DNA from: Chryseobacterium sp. R2A-55
GTDB lineage: Bacteria > Bacteroidota > Bacteroidia > Flavobacteriales > Weeksellaceae
Assembly (NCBI RefSeq): GCF_021401085.1
Contig: NZ_JACBFP010000007.1
Location: 62,001-126,000, forward strand
DNA: 64,000 nt
Reading direction: 5' to 3'
A model generated the notes under the pieces. It made no database searches. It was given only the letters and a program-made list of their open reading frames with translations, and had not been told where the DNA came from. Position numbers and translations under genes: made by a program. Numbering within the stretch: the stretch's first letter is position 1; the number at the start of each line of letters is the position of its first letter. Positions 28,433 to 36,207 of the stretch are shown piece after piece.

Positions 28433-29193
28433 TTTTCAAATTCCTTCAAAAGAAATTCATCTTGAAACTCACCATACGTAAAATAGGAAATCCAGTCACC
28501 AAGATTGATGTACTGCGCTTTTCCCTCTAAATCCAGTACCATCGGAAGATGGCGGTGTCCGTAAATGAAATAGTCAATCTCTTCCGATTTCAGTTTTTCT
28601 TTGGAATAAATGATGAGATATTCTTTGTCTTCGCCTAAAAAAGCTTTGTCTTCTTCGCCCGAAATCATCTTGTTTTTAGTGGAAAGGTAAATCGCAACTT
28701 TCATCGCAATATCGGGATGAAGCCACTTGAAAGCCCATTGAGCGGCGGGATTCGTGAACAGCTTCTTCATGCGTTTATAACCTTTGTCTCCCGGACCAAG
28801 TCCGTCTCCGTGTGCAAGCAGAAACTTCTTCCCATTGATTTGGAAAAACTGCTTTTCGAAGAAAACCTGGCAACCAATTTCCTCCTCAAAATAATTTTTC
28901 ATCCACAAATCGTGGTTCCCAACGAACATATACAAATCAATTCCGGAATCTTTCAGTTCGGCGAGTTTTCCCAAAACCCGCACATAGCCTTTTGGAATCA
29001 CATGTTTCCATTCATGCCAAAAATCGAACAAGTCGCCCATCAAAAACAAAACTTGGGCATCGCTCTTGATCTCATCCAGCCAACGGATAAATTTCTCCTC
29101 ACGCTTCCTGCTTTCTGCTGCAGTGGGCGCACCAAAATGCTGATCGGAGCAGAAATAGATTTTCTTACCGGGTTGTAATAGTATTTGTTTCAA
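28429..29193 (-). CDS. lpxH: UDP-2,3-diacylglucosamine diphosphatase (LpxH type)
   Basis: A 254-residue calcineurin-like phosphoesterase. Metal ligands appear in order: SDQHFG (Asp17, His19), MGDLFDFWHEW, FVGNHDLWM, LAHGDGLGPGD and YGHRHLPMVL. The GDLFDFW block and the overall length fit LpxH, which removes UMP from UDP-diacylglucosamine to give lipid X in lipid A synthesis, acting as a peripheral enzyme on the inner membrane. The other lpx genes are elsewhere. The next gene, a LuxE-like protein, overlaps it by 4 bases. queD lies 81 bases upstream on the same strand. Confidence 0.88.
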   Translation of the reverse strand: MKQILLQPGKKIYFCSDQHFGAPTAAESRKREEKFIRWLDEIKSDAQVLFLMGDLFDFWHEWKHVIPKGYVRVLGKLAELKDSGIDLYMFVGNHDLWMKNYFEEEIGCQVFFEKQFFQINGKKFLLAHGDGLGPGDKGYKRMKKLFTNPAAQWAFKWLHPDIAMKVAIYLSTKNKMISGEEDKAFLGEDKEYLIIYSKEKLKSEEIDYFIYGHRHLPMVLDLEGKAQYINLGDWISYFTYGEFQDEFLLKEFEK

Positions 29194-29274
29194 GTTTTAA
29201 GTTTCAAGTTGATCAGTTTAAAAACTCGCTCGAAGAATTCACTGCGAAGCAAATTCACTCGAATTCATTTTTCT

Positions 29275-29718
29275 TCAATTTTCTTCCGCCACCCATTCTC
29301 CATAGGAGTTTTCAGTTTCATGAAGTTTTAAATAAGCCAGCTGCACATGATTCGGCAAACGGTTTTTTATTTTATCTGCAATTTCATAAAGCATATTTTC
29401 GCACGTTGGCTGAAAGTTGCAATAGATGACTTTATGTCCCTTTTGTTCCAAATCTTCACCGAGTTCTTTGTGCGGCGAAAGCGCATTAATCAAAACGGCA
29501 TGGTCCCAAACATCAACGATTTCTTGCTTCACGATTTTCTTGATGTCTCCAAAATCTACCACCATTCCGTTCTTTGGGTTTTCCAAATCACGGATGGGAT
29601 TACCTTTCACCGTGACAAAAAGTTTGTAGGAATGTCCGTGCATATTTTTGCATTTCCCATCATAATTATAGAGAACATGCGCCGTTTCAAAAGTGAAGAT
29701 TTTGGTGATTCGTATCAT
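29275..29718 (-). CDS. queD: 6-carboxytetrahydropterin synthase
   Basis: A 147-residue enzyme of the PTPS/QueD family. Zinc ligands His14 (FETAHVLYN), His27 and His29 (CKNMHGHSYKL) are present, and Cys23 is the catalytic Cys of the CxxxHGH motif that marks QueD. The C-terminal LHETENSYGEW holds the pterin-anchoring Glu. It converts dihydroneopterin triphosphate to 6-carboxytetrahydropterin, the second step toward queuosine. Other que genes are not adjacent. Its likely promoter ends 4 bases before the ATG, so the message may be leaderless. Confidence 0.94.
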   Translation of the reverse strand: MIRITKIFTFETAHVLYNYDGKCKNMHGHSYKLFVTVKGNPIRDLENPKNGMVVDFGDIKKIVKQEIVDVWDHAVLINALSPHKELGEDLEQKGHKVIYCNFQPTCENMLYEIADKIKNRLPNHVQLAYLKLHETENSYGEWVAEEN

Positions 29719-29722
29719 GTGG

Positions 29723-29752
29723 CAAAGATAATTTATTTGCCGCGAAGTTGAA
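29723..29752 (-). promoter_or_regulatory. Putative queD promoter placed at the start codon
   Basis: On the minus strand, TTC (29752-29750), 19 bases and TATCTTTG (29730-29723) resemble the TTG-N19-TAnnTTTG promoter. Only CCAC separates the box from the ATG at 29718, so transcription should begin at or next to the start codon. Confidence 0.5.
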
Positions 29753-29799
29753 AAAAGTGGGAATTAACAAAAAATTGTACCTTTCAATAAATTTCAACC

Positions 29800-30453
29800 A
29801 TGTTTCTTAATTTGCTTTTTCCCAACCGGTGCATTGAATGCAGCAAAATTATTTCTGCTGAGGATTTGGTTTGCGAATTGTGCTTTAGAAAAATTAATTT
29901 TACCCATCATCAATTCGGAGAAGAAAATCAATTGAAACAGGAATGTAAACTACTATTCCCCATTGAAAATGCTTTTGCGCTCATGCAGTTTGAAAAGGAA
30001 AGTTTAAGCCGAAAAATCGTTCATTCCTTAAAATATGGAAACCGTGAGAAGGTCGGGAAAATATTGGCTGACTGGACTAAAGAACGAATTTCATTTGGAC
30101 AAGAACGACCCGATTTAATCACCACCGTTCCGCTCCACCCGAAAAAACTGAAAGAACGAGGTTACAACCAGCTTCATCTTTTCGCAGATGTGCTTTCCCA
30201 GAATTTTAAAATTCCTTGTGACCATCAGTTATTGAGAAGAAACCTTTACAAAAAGGCTCAGGCAAAAAAATCCAAATCTGAGAGAGTGGTTACAGACGAC
30301 CTATTCTCTGTGAGGAAAGCAATTTCGGGAAAACACATTTTGATTATCGACGACGTTTTCACCACCGGTAACACCATGAGTTCCGTGGCTTGGGAAATCT
30401 TGAAAAATTCAGGAAATCGCGTGTCGATTCTGGTCATCGCGCTGGATGAATAA
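29800..30453 (+). CDS. comF: ComF family phosphoribosyltransferase-like protein
   Basis: A 217-residue protein. The N-terminus carries a four-Cys zinc motif (Cys11, Cys14, Cys25, Cys28 in NRCIEC and VCELC). The C-terminal half is a type I phosphoribosyltransferase domain with ITTVPLHPKKLKERGYNQ and the PRPP-binding loop ILIIDDVFTTGNTMSSV. In Bacillus and Haemophilus, ComF is needed for DNA uptake, where it is thought to act on the incoming strand inside the cell. In Bacteroidota the family is general and natural competence cannot be claimed from this gene alone. Divergent from queD, convergent with the PhnA-type gene (8-base gap). Confidence 0.9.
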   Translation: MFLNLLFPNRCIECSKIISAEDLVCELCFRKINFTHHQFGEENQLKQECKLLFPIENAFALMQFEKESLSRKIVHSLKYGNREKVGKILADWTKERISFGQERPDLITTVPLHPKKLKERGYNQLHLFADVLSQNFKIPCDHQLLRRNLYKKAQAKKSKSERVVTDDLFSVRKAISGKHILIIDDVFTTGNTMSSVAWEILKNSGNRVSILVIALDE

Positions 30454-30460
30454 ACGCAGA

Positions 30461-30793
30461 TTATGCCTTCTTCACAAATTCAGATTTCAACGCCATAGAA
30501 CCAAATCCATCGATTTTGCAGTCGATATTGTGATCAGAATCCGGACGAAGGCGGATGTTTTTTACTTTCGTTCCAGCTTTTACAGGTTTGGGAGCACCTT
30601 TTACCGGCAAATCTTTGATAACCACCACGGAGTCTCCATTCTGCAACTCATTTCCATTGGCATCCAGAATCTTATCAGATTGATCAATTTCATTAGGATC
30701 CCACTCGTGAAAACATTGCGAACAGACCATCATATGATCCTGTTCATAGGTGAATTCCGATTGGCATTTCGGGCAAAGTAGGGTGTCACTCAT
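30461..30793 (-). CDS. yjdM: PhnA/YjdM-type zinc ribbon protein
   Basis: Start set at the ATG at 30793 ([10 protein letters not shown]), which gives 110 residues, the family length; the longer frame only adds upstream noise. The N-terminal zinc ribbon has Cys7, Cys10, Cys24 and Cys27. The C-terminal domain (about 48-110) is an SH3-like barrel with [17 protein letters not shown] and the end [15 protein letters not shown]. The old name phnA suggests alkylphosphonate use, but the family is not a phosphonoacetate hydrolase and its real role is unknown. It has its own promoter. Confidence 0.9.
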   Translation of the reverse strand: MSDTLLCPKCQSEFTYEQDHMMVCSQCFHEWDPNEIDQSDKILDANGNELQNGDSVVVIKDLPVKGAPKPVKAGTKVKNIRLRPDSDHNIDCKIDGFGSMALKSEFVKKA

Positions 30794-30807
30794 TTTATTT
30801 ATTTGTG

Positions 30808-30837
30808 CAAAGATAGGGATTGATTTTGGCTTTTGAA
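30808..30837 (-). promoter_or_regulatory. Putative promoter of the PhnA/YjdM-type gene
   Basis: On the minus strand, TTC (30837-30835), a 19-base spacer and TATCTTTG (30815-30808) follow the Bacteroidota promoter pattern, 14 bases before the ATG. It uses the same TTC and TATCTTTG boxes as queD. Confidence 0.5.
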
Positions 30838-30940
30838 ACTGATCAGCGGCAGTCATCAAATGTGCAAAACCCAACAAATTCCATTAAAAACCCTATTTTT
30901 GCATCGCCAATAGCCAAATGCTATTCGCCAAAAACAAACA

Positions 30941-32146
30941 ATGGAACTCATCCACAGAAACCTCCTCATCGGAATACACGATGCGCTTCAGGAAACTTTT
31001 TTCCAGGAAAAGAAATATGCAGATAAAGTGATCGAAAGACTTTTGAAGGCCCACAGAAAATGGGGAAGCGAAGACAGGAAAGTGGTTTCCGAGATTTTCT
31101 ACAACATCATCCGCTGGAAAAAACGGCTGGAATATTATATGGGAGAAGGCGTGAAACCCAACAATGTTTACAAGCTCATTCTTGCTTATCTGCTATGGAG
31201 CAAGACCCATTACAAAAAATTTGAAGAGTTTGACGGGATCAAAATTGCTGATATCTTGACCAAACTGAAAAAAGGAACTGTACCCACAAAAGCGATTGAA
31301 TACTCGATCCCCGAATGGTTGGCAGAAACTTTGGAAAAGGAATTGGGAAATACCTGGGAAAAGGAAATGCAGGCACTCAACGAACAGGCTCCGACGATTC
31401 TTCGTGCAAATACCTTGAAAACTACCGCCAAACATCTGATAGACGAACTTCATGAAGAAAATGTGGATTGTTTCCCAATCAGAAATTATCCAGACGCAGT
31501 ACAATTGGAGGAAAAGAAAAACGTATTCCTTACTTCTGCCTTCAAGGAAGGTTTATTTGAAGTTCAGGATGCGTCTTCCCAAAAAATTGGAGAATTCCTG
31601 GATGTCCGTGAAGGAATGCGCGTGGTGGATGCGTGTGCAGGTGCCGGTGGAAAAACTTTGCATTTGGCTGCACTGATGAAAAATAAAGGTCAGATTATCG
31701 CACTAGATATTTTCGAATGGAAACTGGCTGAACTGAAACGACGTGCAAAAAGAGCTGGAGCCCACAATATTGAAACCAGATTCATTGAAGACAATAAAGT
31801 CATCAAACGGCTCCATGAAAAGGCGGACCGACTGTTGATCGATGCTCCTTGTTCCGGATTGGGAGTGCTGAAAAGAAATCCAGACTCCAAATGGAAAATC
31901 GATGCCGAATTCATTGAGAGAATCAAAAAGGAGCAACAGCAAATTCTGCAGGATTACTCTAGAATTTTGAAAAAAGGCGGAAAAATGATTTATGCAACGT
32001 GCTCTATTTTACCTTCTGAAAACAGCGAACAGGTAAAAATTTTCCTTGAAAACAACGCCGAATTTTCATTAATCAAAGACCAAAAAATAATGCCGAGCGA
32101 AGGATTTGACGGGTTTTATATGGCGCTGATCGAGCGGAAAAATTAA
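30941..32146 (+). CDS. RsmB/NOP family RNA (cytosine-C5) methyltransferase
   Basis: A 401-residue SAM-dependent enzyme. The N-terminal part (about 1-150) is helical and NusB-like, as in RsmB. The Rossmann domain has the SAM site VVDACAGAGGKTLHLAALM. The two family Cys residues are Cys304 in DAPCSGLGVLKRNPD and Cys354 in YATCSILPSEN; the second is the nucleophile on cytosine and the first helps release product. RsmB makes m5C967 in 16S rRNA; the exact target here could differ, so no symbol is given. A -7 box (TATTTTTG, 30894-30901) lies 39 bases upstream. Confidence 0.92.
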   Translation: MELIHRNLLIGIHDALQETFFQEKKYADKVIERLLKAHRKWGSEDRKVVSEIFYNIIRWKKRLEYYMGEGVKPNNVYKLILAYLLWSKTHYKKFEEFDGIKIADILTKLKKGTVPTKAIEYSIPEWLAETLEKELGNTWEKEMQALNEQAPTILRANTLKTTAKHLIDELHEENVDCFPIRNYPDAVQLEEKKNVFLTSAFKEGLFEVQDASSQKIGEFLDVREGMRVVDACAGAGGKTLHLAALMKNKGQIIALDIFEWKLAELKRRAKRAGAHNIETRFIEDNKVIKRLHEKADRLLIDAPCSGLGVLKRNPDSKWKIDAEFIERIKKEQQQILQDYSRILKKGGKMIYATCSILPSENSEQVKIFLENNAEFSLIKDQKIMPSEGFDGFYMALIERKN

Positions 32147-32150
32147 AAAA

Positions 32151-32200
32151 ATCACCACGAAACTCGCGAAAAAAAATCATTCGGACATTCGTGGTGTTTT
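32151..32200 (+). repeat. Inverted repeat, terminator and possible REP-like element
   Basis: CACCACGAA (32153-32161) pairs perfectly with TTCGTGGTG (32188-32196), with T4 after it and a 26-base loop containing TCGCGA and an eight-A run. It lies 6 bases after the methyltransferase stop and likely ends that transcript. The long loop and the wording of the arms resemble scattered palindromes in flavobacterial genomes more than a plain terminator. Confidence 0.55.
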
Positions 32201-32249
32201 AATATTTAAAAAACCAATTCCGGGTTCAATTCAAAAAAAACCGGTCGGT

Positions 32250-32546
32250 TTAGAACCAAGCCTTTTTGTTCTGCACATAAGTTTGGTCAAACTGTTCATC
32301 GCTCATTGTCAAATAAATGATTCCTTCGATAAAGGGTATAATCGTTGCCATTCCACAAGTCACAATATTCAAAACAATCTGGATGATTCCTTCGTTGATG
32401 TATCCCAGGTAAAACTTGTTCGCACCGAATGCACCAACTAAAATACCCAAAAGTCCTGCTGCGAGCTTTTTCTGGGATTTGTAGTTTGGGTTTTGGGAAT
32501 TTTGATTTTGCTGTGATTGCGGATGATTATAGCCGTAAGTTTCCAT
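32250..32546 (-). CDS. TM2 domain-containing membrane protein
   Basis: A 98-residue protein. A Gln/Asn-rich N-terminus (about 1-27, HPQSQQNQNSQNPNY) is followed by the TM2 domain: two membrane helices (LAAGLLGILVGAFGANKFYLG and IIQIVLNIVTCGMATIIPFIEG) joined by a short turn with the Gly-x-x-x-x-Phe-Tyr-Leu-Gly element typical of the family. The function of bacterial TM2 proteins is unknown. It is in the same direction as the nitroreductase gene 49 bases upstream. Confidence 0.88.
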   Translation of the reverse strand: METYGYNHPQSQQNQNSQNPNYKSQKKLAAGLLGILVGAFGANKFYLGYINEGIIQIVLNIVTCGMATIIPFIEGIIYLTMSDEQFDQTYVQNKKAWF

Positions 32547-32595
32547 AGTTTATGCCAATTTTATTTAGAAATAAGTCGGCAAACTGCGAAGAACG

Positions 32596-33117
32596 TTACA
32601 GTTCCGGTTTCAGTTTTCCCATGTAGAAAAGTCCGTAGCATTTTTGGTTTTCTTTTAATCCGAGAAAACCTCCAAGATAGCGAATCATCGCCGGAGTACT
32701 CCAATAGCATCCTATTCCGTTCACCGCACAAGTCAAATACATATTTTCTACGGCAGCTGCGGTGGAGGCAATTTCTTCCCACTCTGGAACTTTTCCGCTG
32801 AAATCGATGCAGATTGCAATTACCGTATCCGCCATGGATATTTTGTGCGGAATATCTTCAAATTTTTTAGCGATGAAAGTTTCAGGAGCCGTGGTTTCCT
32901 GATAGATTTTTGCAAGCTGATTTCCGAGCTGAACTTTTTCCTCACCCCGGAAAACCTTAAAACGGGCGGGATAGGTTTTTTTGTGGCTCGGAACATACTT
33001 CGTGGATTCCAAAATCTCAGACAGCACAGAATCTTCAATTTTTTCCGTGGAGTAATTTTGGGGAAAAGTACTTTTTCTACTTTGTAGAATTTCTTTTAAT
33101 ATTTTAGATTTATCCAT
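32596..33117 (-). CDS. Nitroreductase family protein (FMN-dependent)
   Basis: A 173-residue member of the nitroreductase fold, a bit shorter than usual (about 190-220). The N-terminal RKSTFPQNYSTEKIEDSVLSEIL corresponds to the family's R-x-S/T-x-R FMN-binding start, though the second Arg is not obvious. The central WEEIASTAAAVENMYLTCAVNGIGCYW matches the A-x-Q-N-x-x-L-x-A-x-x-x-G-x-G-x-x-W block. The YGLFYMGKL end contacts FMN. Family members reduce nitro compounds, quinones or other electrophiles with NAD(P)H; substrate unknown. It lies 21 bases downstream of a Gre-like gene, so they may be co-transcribed. Confidence 0.85.
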   Translation of the reverse strand: MDKSKILKEILQSRKSTFPQNYSTEKIEDSVLSEILESTKYVPSHKKTYPARFKVFRGEEKVQLGNQLAKIYQETTAPETFIAKKFEDIPHKISMADTVIAICIDFSGKVPEWEEIASTAAAVENMYLTCAVNGIGCYWSTPAMIRYLGGFLGLKENQKCYGLFYMGKLKPEL

Positions 33118-33138
33118 TTTCTTATATTCAAGAATCAG

Positions 33139-33588
33139 TTACATCACAGATTCGATGGTCTGACTGATATTATTAAGGACGAAGGAATCCCCTGTTTTTT
33201 TCCCAAACATGATTTTCGCCATCGGACTTTCCTCGGAAATGGCGTAGAAGCGGTCTCCTTCAAAGAAAAACTCACCCAAGGAAACTGAAATGTAAAATCT
33301 CGCCTTGTTGGTGAAAACCACCGAACCGAGCTGCACCGTGTCAGTGGGCGTGTTTAAAACTCTGGTTAAATTGCTACGCAAATCGTTTAATGCAGCAAGT
33401 TGCTTCTGCATCTGGTAAATCTCTTCCTGCATTTCTTCACGAATCGAGTCATATTTCGGGGTTTTCTTCACTTCCCTACTCGCTTCAATGGTGAATTCTA
33501 TAAACTTTTCAAGTTTTTTTATCTTGGTAATGATCGTATCGCGAACAAAATTGCGCACTTCATTTTTAAGTAACATATTCTTCTGCAT
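33139..33588 (-). CDS. Small Gre-like protein B (coiled coil plus GreA/GreB C-terminal fold)
   Basis: A 149-residue paralogue of the protein at 12813-13253. Residues of about 1-85 are a charged helical hairpin. Residues of about 88-149 match the GreA/GreB C-terminal fold: VQLGSVVFTN, FYISVSLGE, SEESPMAKIMFGKKTGDSFV. At the hairpin tip the sequence is TPKYDSIREEM: the first acid seen in copy A (Gly-Asp) is replaced by Thr-Pro, and Asp replaces Glu at the second, so the acidic pair that chelates magnesium in GreA is incomplete. It may bind RNA polymerase without cleavage, but that is inferred. The nitroreductase gene follows 21 bases downstream. Confidence 0.68.
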   Translation of the reverse strand: MQKNMLLKNEVRNFVRDTIITKIKKLEKFIEFTIEASREVKKTPKYDSIREEMQEEIYQMQKQLAALNDLRSNLTRVLNTPTDTVQLGSVVFTNKARFYISVSLGEFFFEGDRFYAISEESPMAKIMFGKKTGDSFVLNNISQTIESVM

Positions 33589-33642
33589 AAGCCAAATTTT
33601 AAATAAAGATAAAAATCTTTTTTAATTTCTGGTTCACGCAGT

Positions 33643-33690
33643 GATGAATCGGATTATGACATTTCCGTTGTGAGTGAAACCCGATTCATC
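33643..33690. repeat. Inverted repeat at the 3' end of rlmB
   Basis: GATGAATCGG (33643-33652) and CCGATTCATC (33681-33690) are a perfect 10-bp inverted pair 28 bases apart. The right arm overlaps the rlmB stop codon (33686-33688). No T run is present on the minus side, so it is not a standard terminator; it may act in transcript stability or be a scattered repeat. Confidence 0.5.
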
Positions 33691-34423
33691 CTTGAAATCG
33701 CTGACGAACCGCTTCATACAAAATCGCGCCACACGCCACGGAAACATTCAGTGATTGGGTTTTTCCCTTAATCGGCAATTTAATTTTTTCGTCGGAATGG
33801 TGCAGCACCTCCTTAGAAATCCCCGTTTCTTCATTTCCCAACACCAAAGCACAAGGTTGGGAAAAATCCACATCATACACTAATTTTTGGGCTTTTTCTG
33901 TTGCTGCAAAAACCTGAACTCCAGACTGTTGAAGGAAATCAACGGCGTGTGCCAAGTTTTTCTCCTTGCAGATCTTAATGTTGTAAATCGCACCTGCCGA
34001 AGTTTTTATCGCATCTGAATTAATGGGCGACGCTCCTTTTTCCGGAATGATCACGGCATCAATCCCCACACATTCGGCAGTTCTGCAAATCGCACCGAAA
34101 TTTCGAACATCAGTCAAACGGTCCAGAATCAATAGAAACGGGGTATTTCCTGCTTCAAAAATCTCAGGTAAAATATTTTCAATAGAATGAAATGGAACAT
34201 CCGAAATAAAGGCCACCACTCCCTGGTGATTTTTCCGGGTAAACCGGTTCAGCTTCTCGATAGGAACGTAATTTGGTCGGATTTTGTGTTTGCTCAAAAG
34301 CGCTTTCAACTCTGCATAAATCGGACCCTGAAGAGCATTCTGCAAAAATATTTTGTCGATGGTTTTACCTGCCTCAATAGCTTCGATGACCGGGCGCAAA
34401 CCAAATATAAAGTCGTCTTTCAT
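33686..34423 (-). CDS. rlmB: 23S rRNA (guanosine-2'-O)-methyltransferase, RlmB type
   Basis: A 245-residue SpoU-family (SPOUT, knotted) methyltransferase. The N-terminal MKDDFIFGLRPVIEAIEAGK is the RlmB/TrmH substrate-binding start. The three SpoU motifs are visible: LTDVRNFGAICRTAECVGIDA (I), CALVLGNEETGIS (II) and IKLPIKGKTQSLNVSVACGA (III), which together form the knot and bind SAM. RlmB methylates G2251 in the 23S P-loop. It is separate from the DinB gene upstream (38-base gap) and may be transcribed with it. Confidence 0.93.
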   Translation of the reverse strand: MKDDFIFGLRPVIEAIEAGKTIDKIFLQNALQGPIYAELKALLSKHKIRPNYVPIEKLNRFTRKNHQGVVAFISDVPFHSIENILPEIFEAGNTPFLLILDRLTDVRNFGAICRTAECVGIDAVIIPEKGASPINSDAIKTSAGAIYNIKICKEKNLAHAVDFLQQSGVQVFAATEKAQKLVYDVDFSQPCALVLGNEETGISKEVLHHSDEKIKLPIKGKTQSLNVSVACGAILYEAVRQRFQG

Positions 34424-34461
34424 AATTTTAAATGAAATAGGAATAATTAGTAATGAATAAC

Positions 34462-34932
34462 TTAAAACTGTTCGCCTAATATAGCTCGTTTCTGCGCCAT
34501 TGCATAACCAAAATGCAGGCTTTCATGCATATTGTTGAAAATAATAGCATCCTGGATATTTTTTAAATCCAAACCAAAACTCGTGGTATAAGGCGTGTAC
34601 TCTGAAAAGAAATCGGCATCATAATCTTTCAGTAAAATTTTTGAAGTTTCGATGAGGAGAAATGCCAAATCATCTACTTCAGACTGCTGCACATTCAGGT
34701 TAGGAAGGGTACCTTTTTTATAGGTTTCAATCCAATATTTGTCAATTCTAAAAGGGTTTCCGCTGAGATAGTAACAAAGAAGCTGCTGGGTGGCAACGGC
34801 ATGCGCGATGTTCCAGTAAATATTATTATTGAAACCATCCGGAATCAGCATCAAATCCTGCATGGAACAATTCTGCAAAATTTCCAGAAGGTTTTTTCGA
34901 ACCTGTCGGTGCGCCTGAAAATGATAGTTCAT
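34462..34932 (-). CDS. DinB family protein
   Basis: Start taken at the ATG at 34932 (MNYHFQAHRQVRKNLLEI), giving 156 residues, the usual length for a DinB four-helix bundle; the longer frame to 35067 adds a sequence with no family resemblance. The visible helix 2 has WNIAHAVATQQLLCYYLSG with the first conserved His, and helix 4 has NNMHESLHFGYAMAQKRAI with two more, the usual three-His metal site. DinB-like proteins include thiol S-transferases and stress proteins; function here is unknown. A TATTTTTG box (minus strand, 35021-35014) lies about 80 bases upstream, inside the discarded N-terminal extension. Confidence 0.82.
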   Translation of the reverse strand: MNYHFQAHRQVRKNLLEILQNCSMQDLMLIPDGFNNNIYWNIAHAVATQQLLCYYLSGNPFRIDKYWIETYKKGTLPNLNVQQSEVDDLAFLLIETSKILLKDYDADFFSEYTPYTTSFGLDLKNIQDAIIFNNMHESLHFGYAMAQKRAILGEQF

Positions 34933-35202
34933 TCTGAATAAATTAGTTTCCAAAGGTACGGAAAAAGATGGAAGCGCCGAGCCAAATGACAGAAGAGGCA
35001 TTTTTGCAAAATTCAAAAATAAATCACAACAAATGCGAGATGCTCCGGTGAAGAAGCTTGCCTTCATTTGATCCGTGCCCTTCTTTGATTTTAAGTCTTC
35101 CAGCGCTCGCCTTTTAACAAACTTTAACTCACTGTTGGCATTAATTGTGTTGATTGGTGTCGGTATTTATTAGAAATTTACCGATTAAATCCAGAAGAAA
35201 CT

Positions 35203-36207
35203 ATGGCGGAACTACATCAAGCAGAAGATATCAGACAATTGACAGAAAAAGTAAAGGAGCTGAATTACTTTTTTTCGCTTTTAAAACAGGAGATCAACAA
35301 AGCAATCATCGGTCAGGAATACATGGTGGATCGCCTGTTGATTGGACTTTTAGGGAACGGTCACGTCTTACTGGAAGGCGTGCCTGGATTAGCAAAAACA
35401 TTAGCAATCAGAACTTTGGCAGATGCGGTACACGGCGATTTCTCCAGAATTCAGTTTACCCCCGATCTTCTTCCTGCCGATGTGGTGGGAACCATGATGT
35501 ATAACATTAAAGACAATGATTTCTCCATTAAGCGAGGACCGATTTTTGCCAATTTTGTTTTAGCAGATGAAATCAATAGGGCTCCATCGAAAGTGCAGTC
35601 TGCACTATTGGAAGCAATGCAGGAAAAGCAAGTGACCATCGGTGACGAAACCATGCAGCTTCCTAAACCCTTCCTCGTTTTGGCGACGCAAAACCCGATC
35701 GACCAGGAAGGGACCTACCTTTTGCCAGAAGCACAAAGCGACCGTTTCATGCTGAAATGCACCATCACTTATCCCGAATTCGAGGACGAAAGAAAGATCA
35801 TGCAAATGGTTGCCACCTCGCACCAACCGGAGATCCGCTCCGTCATTTCTATGCAGAATGTTTTGGATGCGAAGGAGCTCATCAACCAAATTTATGTGGA
35901 CGAAAAAATTGAGAAATATATTCTAGATATGGTTTTCGCGACACGTTTCCCTGAAAAATACGGACTTTCTGAACTTAAAAATTATTTGAGTTTTGGTGCT
36001 TCGCCTAGAGCTTCTATTAATTTGGCGATCGCATCCAGAGCTTTAGCATTTTTGAAAAACCGTGCGTTTGTGATTCCGGAAGATGTGAAAGAAATCGCCA
36101 AAGATGTCCTTCGGCATAGAATCGGTCTGAGTTTCGAGGCAGAAGCGGAAGAAATCACCGCAGACGAAATCGTGAATAAAATTCTGGGGAAAATCCAGGC
36201 ACCTTGA
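35203..36207 (+). CDS. moxR: MoxR family AAA+ ATPase
   Basis: A 334-residue ATPase with Walker A GVPGLAKT and, in the MoxR block, GPIFANFVLADEINRAPSKV holding Walker B. LLEAMQEKQVTIGDE and ATQNPIDQEGTYLLPEAQSDRF (sensor 1 and the family's signature loop) follow. A helical lid domain (about 250-334) closes the protein. MoxR proteins act as chaperone-like helpers for von Willebrand A domain proteins, here encoded right after it. It is the first gene of a seven-gene stretch (35.2-42.8 kb). The 34933-35202 gap upstream is AT-rich and holds no recognised element beyond the DinB promoter box. Confidence 0.95.
   Translation: MAELHQAEDIRQLTEKVKELNYFFSLLKQEINKAIIGQEYMVDRLLIGLLGNGHVLLEGVPGLAKTLAIRTLADAVHGDFSRIQFTPDLLPADVVGTMMYNIKDNDFSIKRGPIFANFVLADEINRAPSKVQSALLEAMQEKQVTIGDETMQLPKPFLVLATQNPIDQEGTYLLPEAQSDRFMLKCTITYPEFEDERKIMQMVATSHQPEIRSVISMQNVLDAKELINQIYVDEKIEKYILDMVFATRFPEKYGLSELKNYLSFGASPRASINLAIASRALAFLKNRAFVIPEDVKEIAKDVLRHRIGLSFEAEAEEITADEIVNKILGKIQAP

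Noticed and set aside
29719-29799. preQ1 riboswitch before queD
   Set aside because: The box-to-ATG distance leaves no room for a leader, and no preQ1 pseudoknot pattern is seen.
34933-35067. N-terminal extension of the DinB protein
   Set aside because: 45 residues without family resemblance that contain a promoter-like box; the ATG at 34932 gives the usual length.
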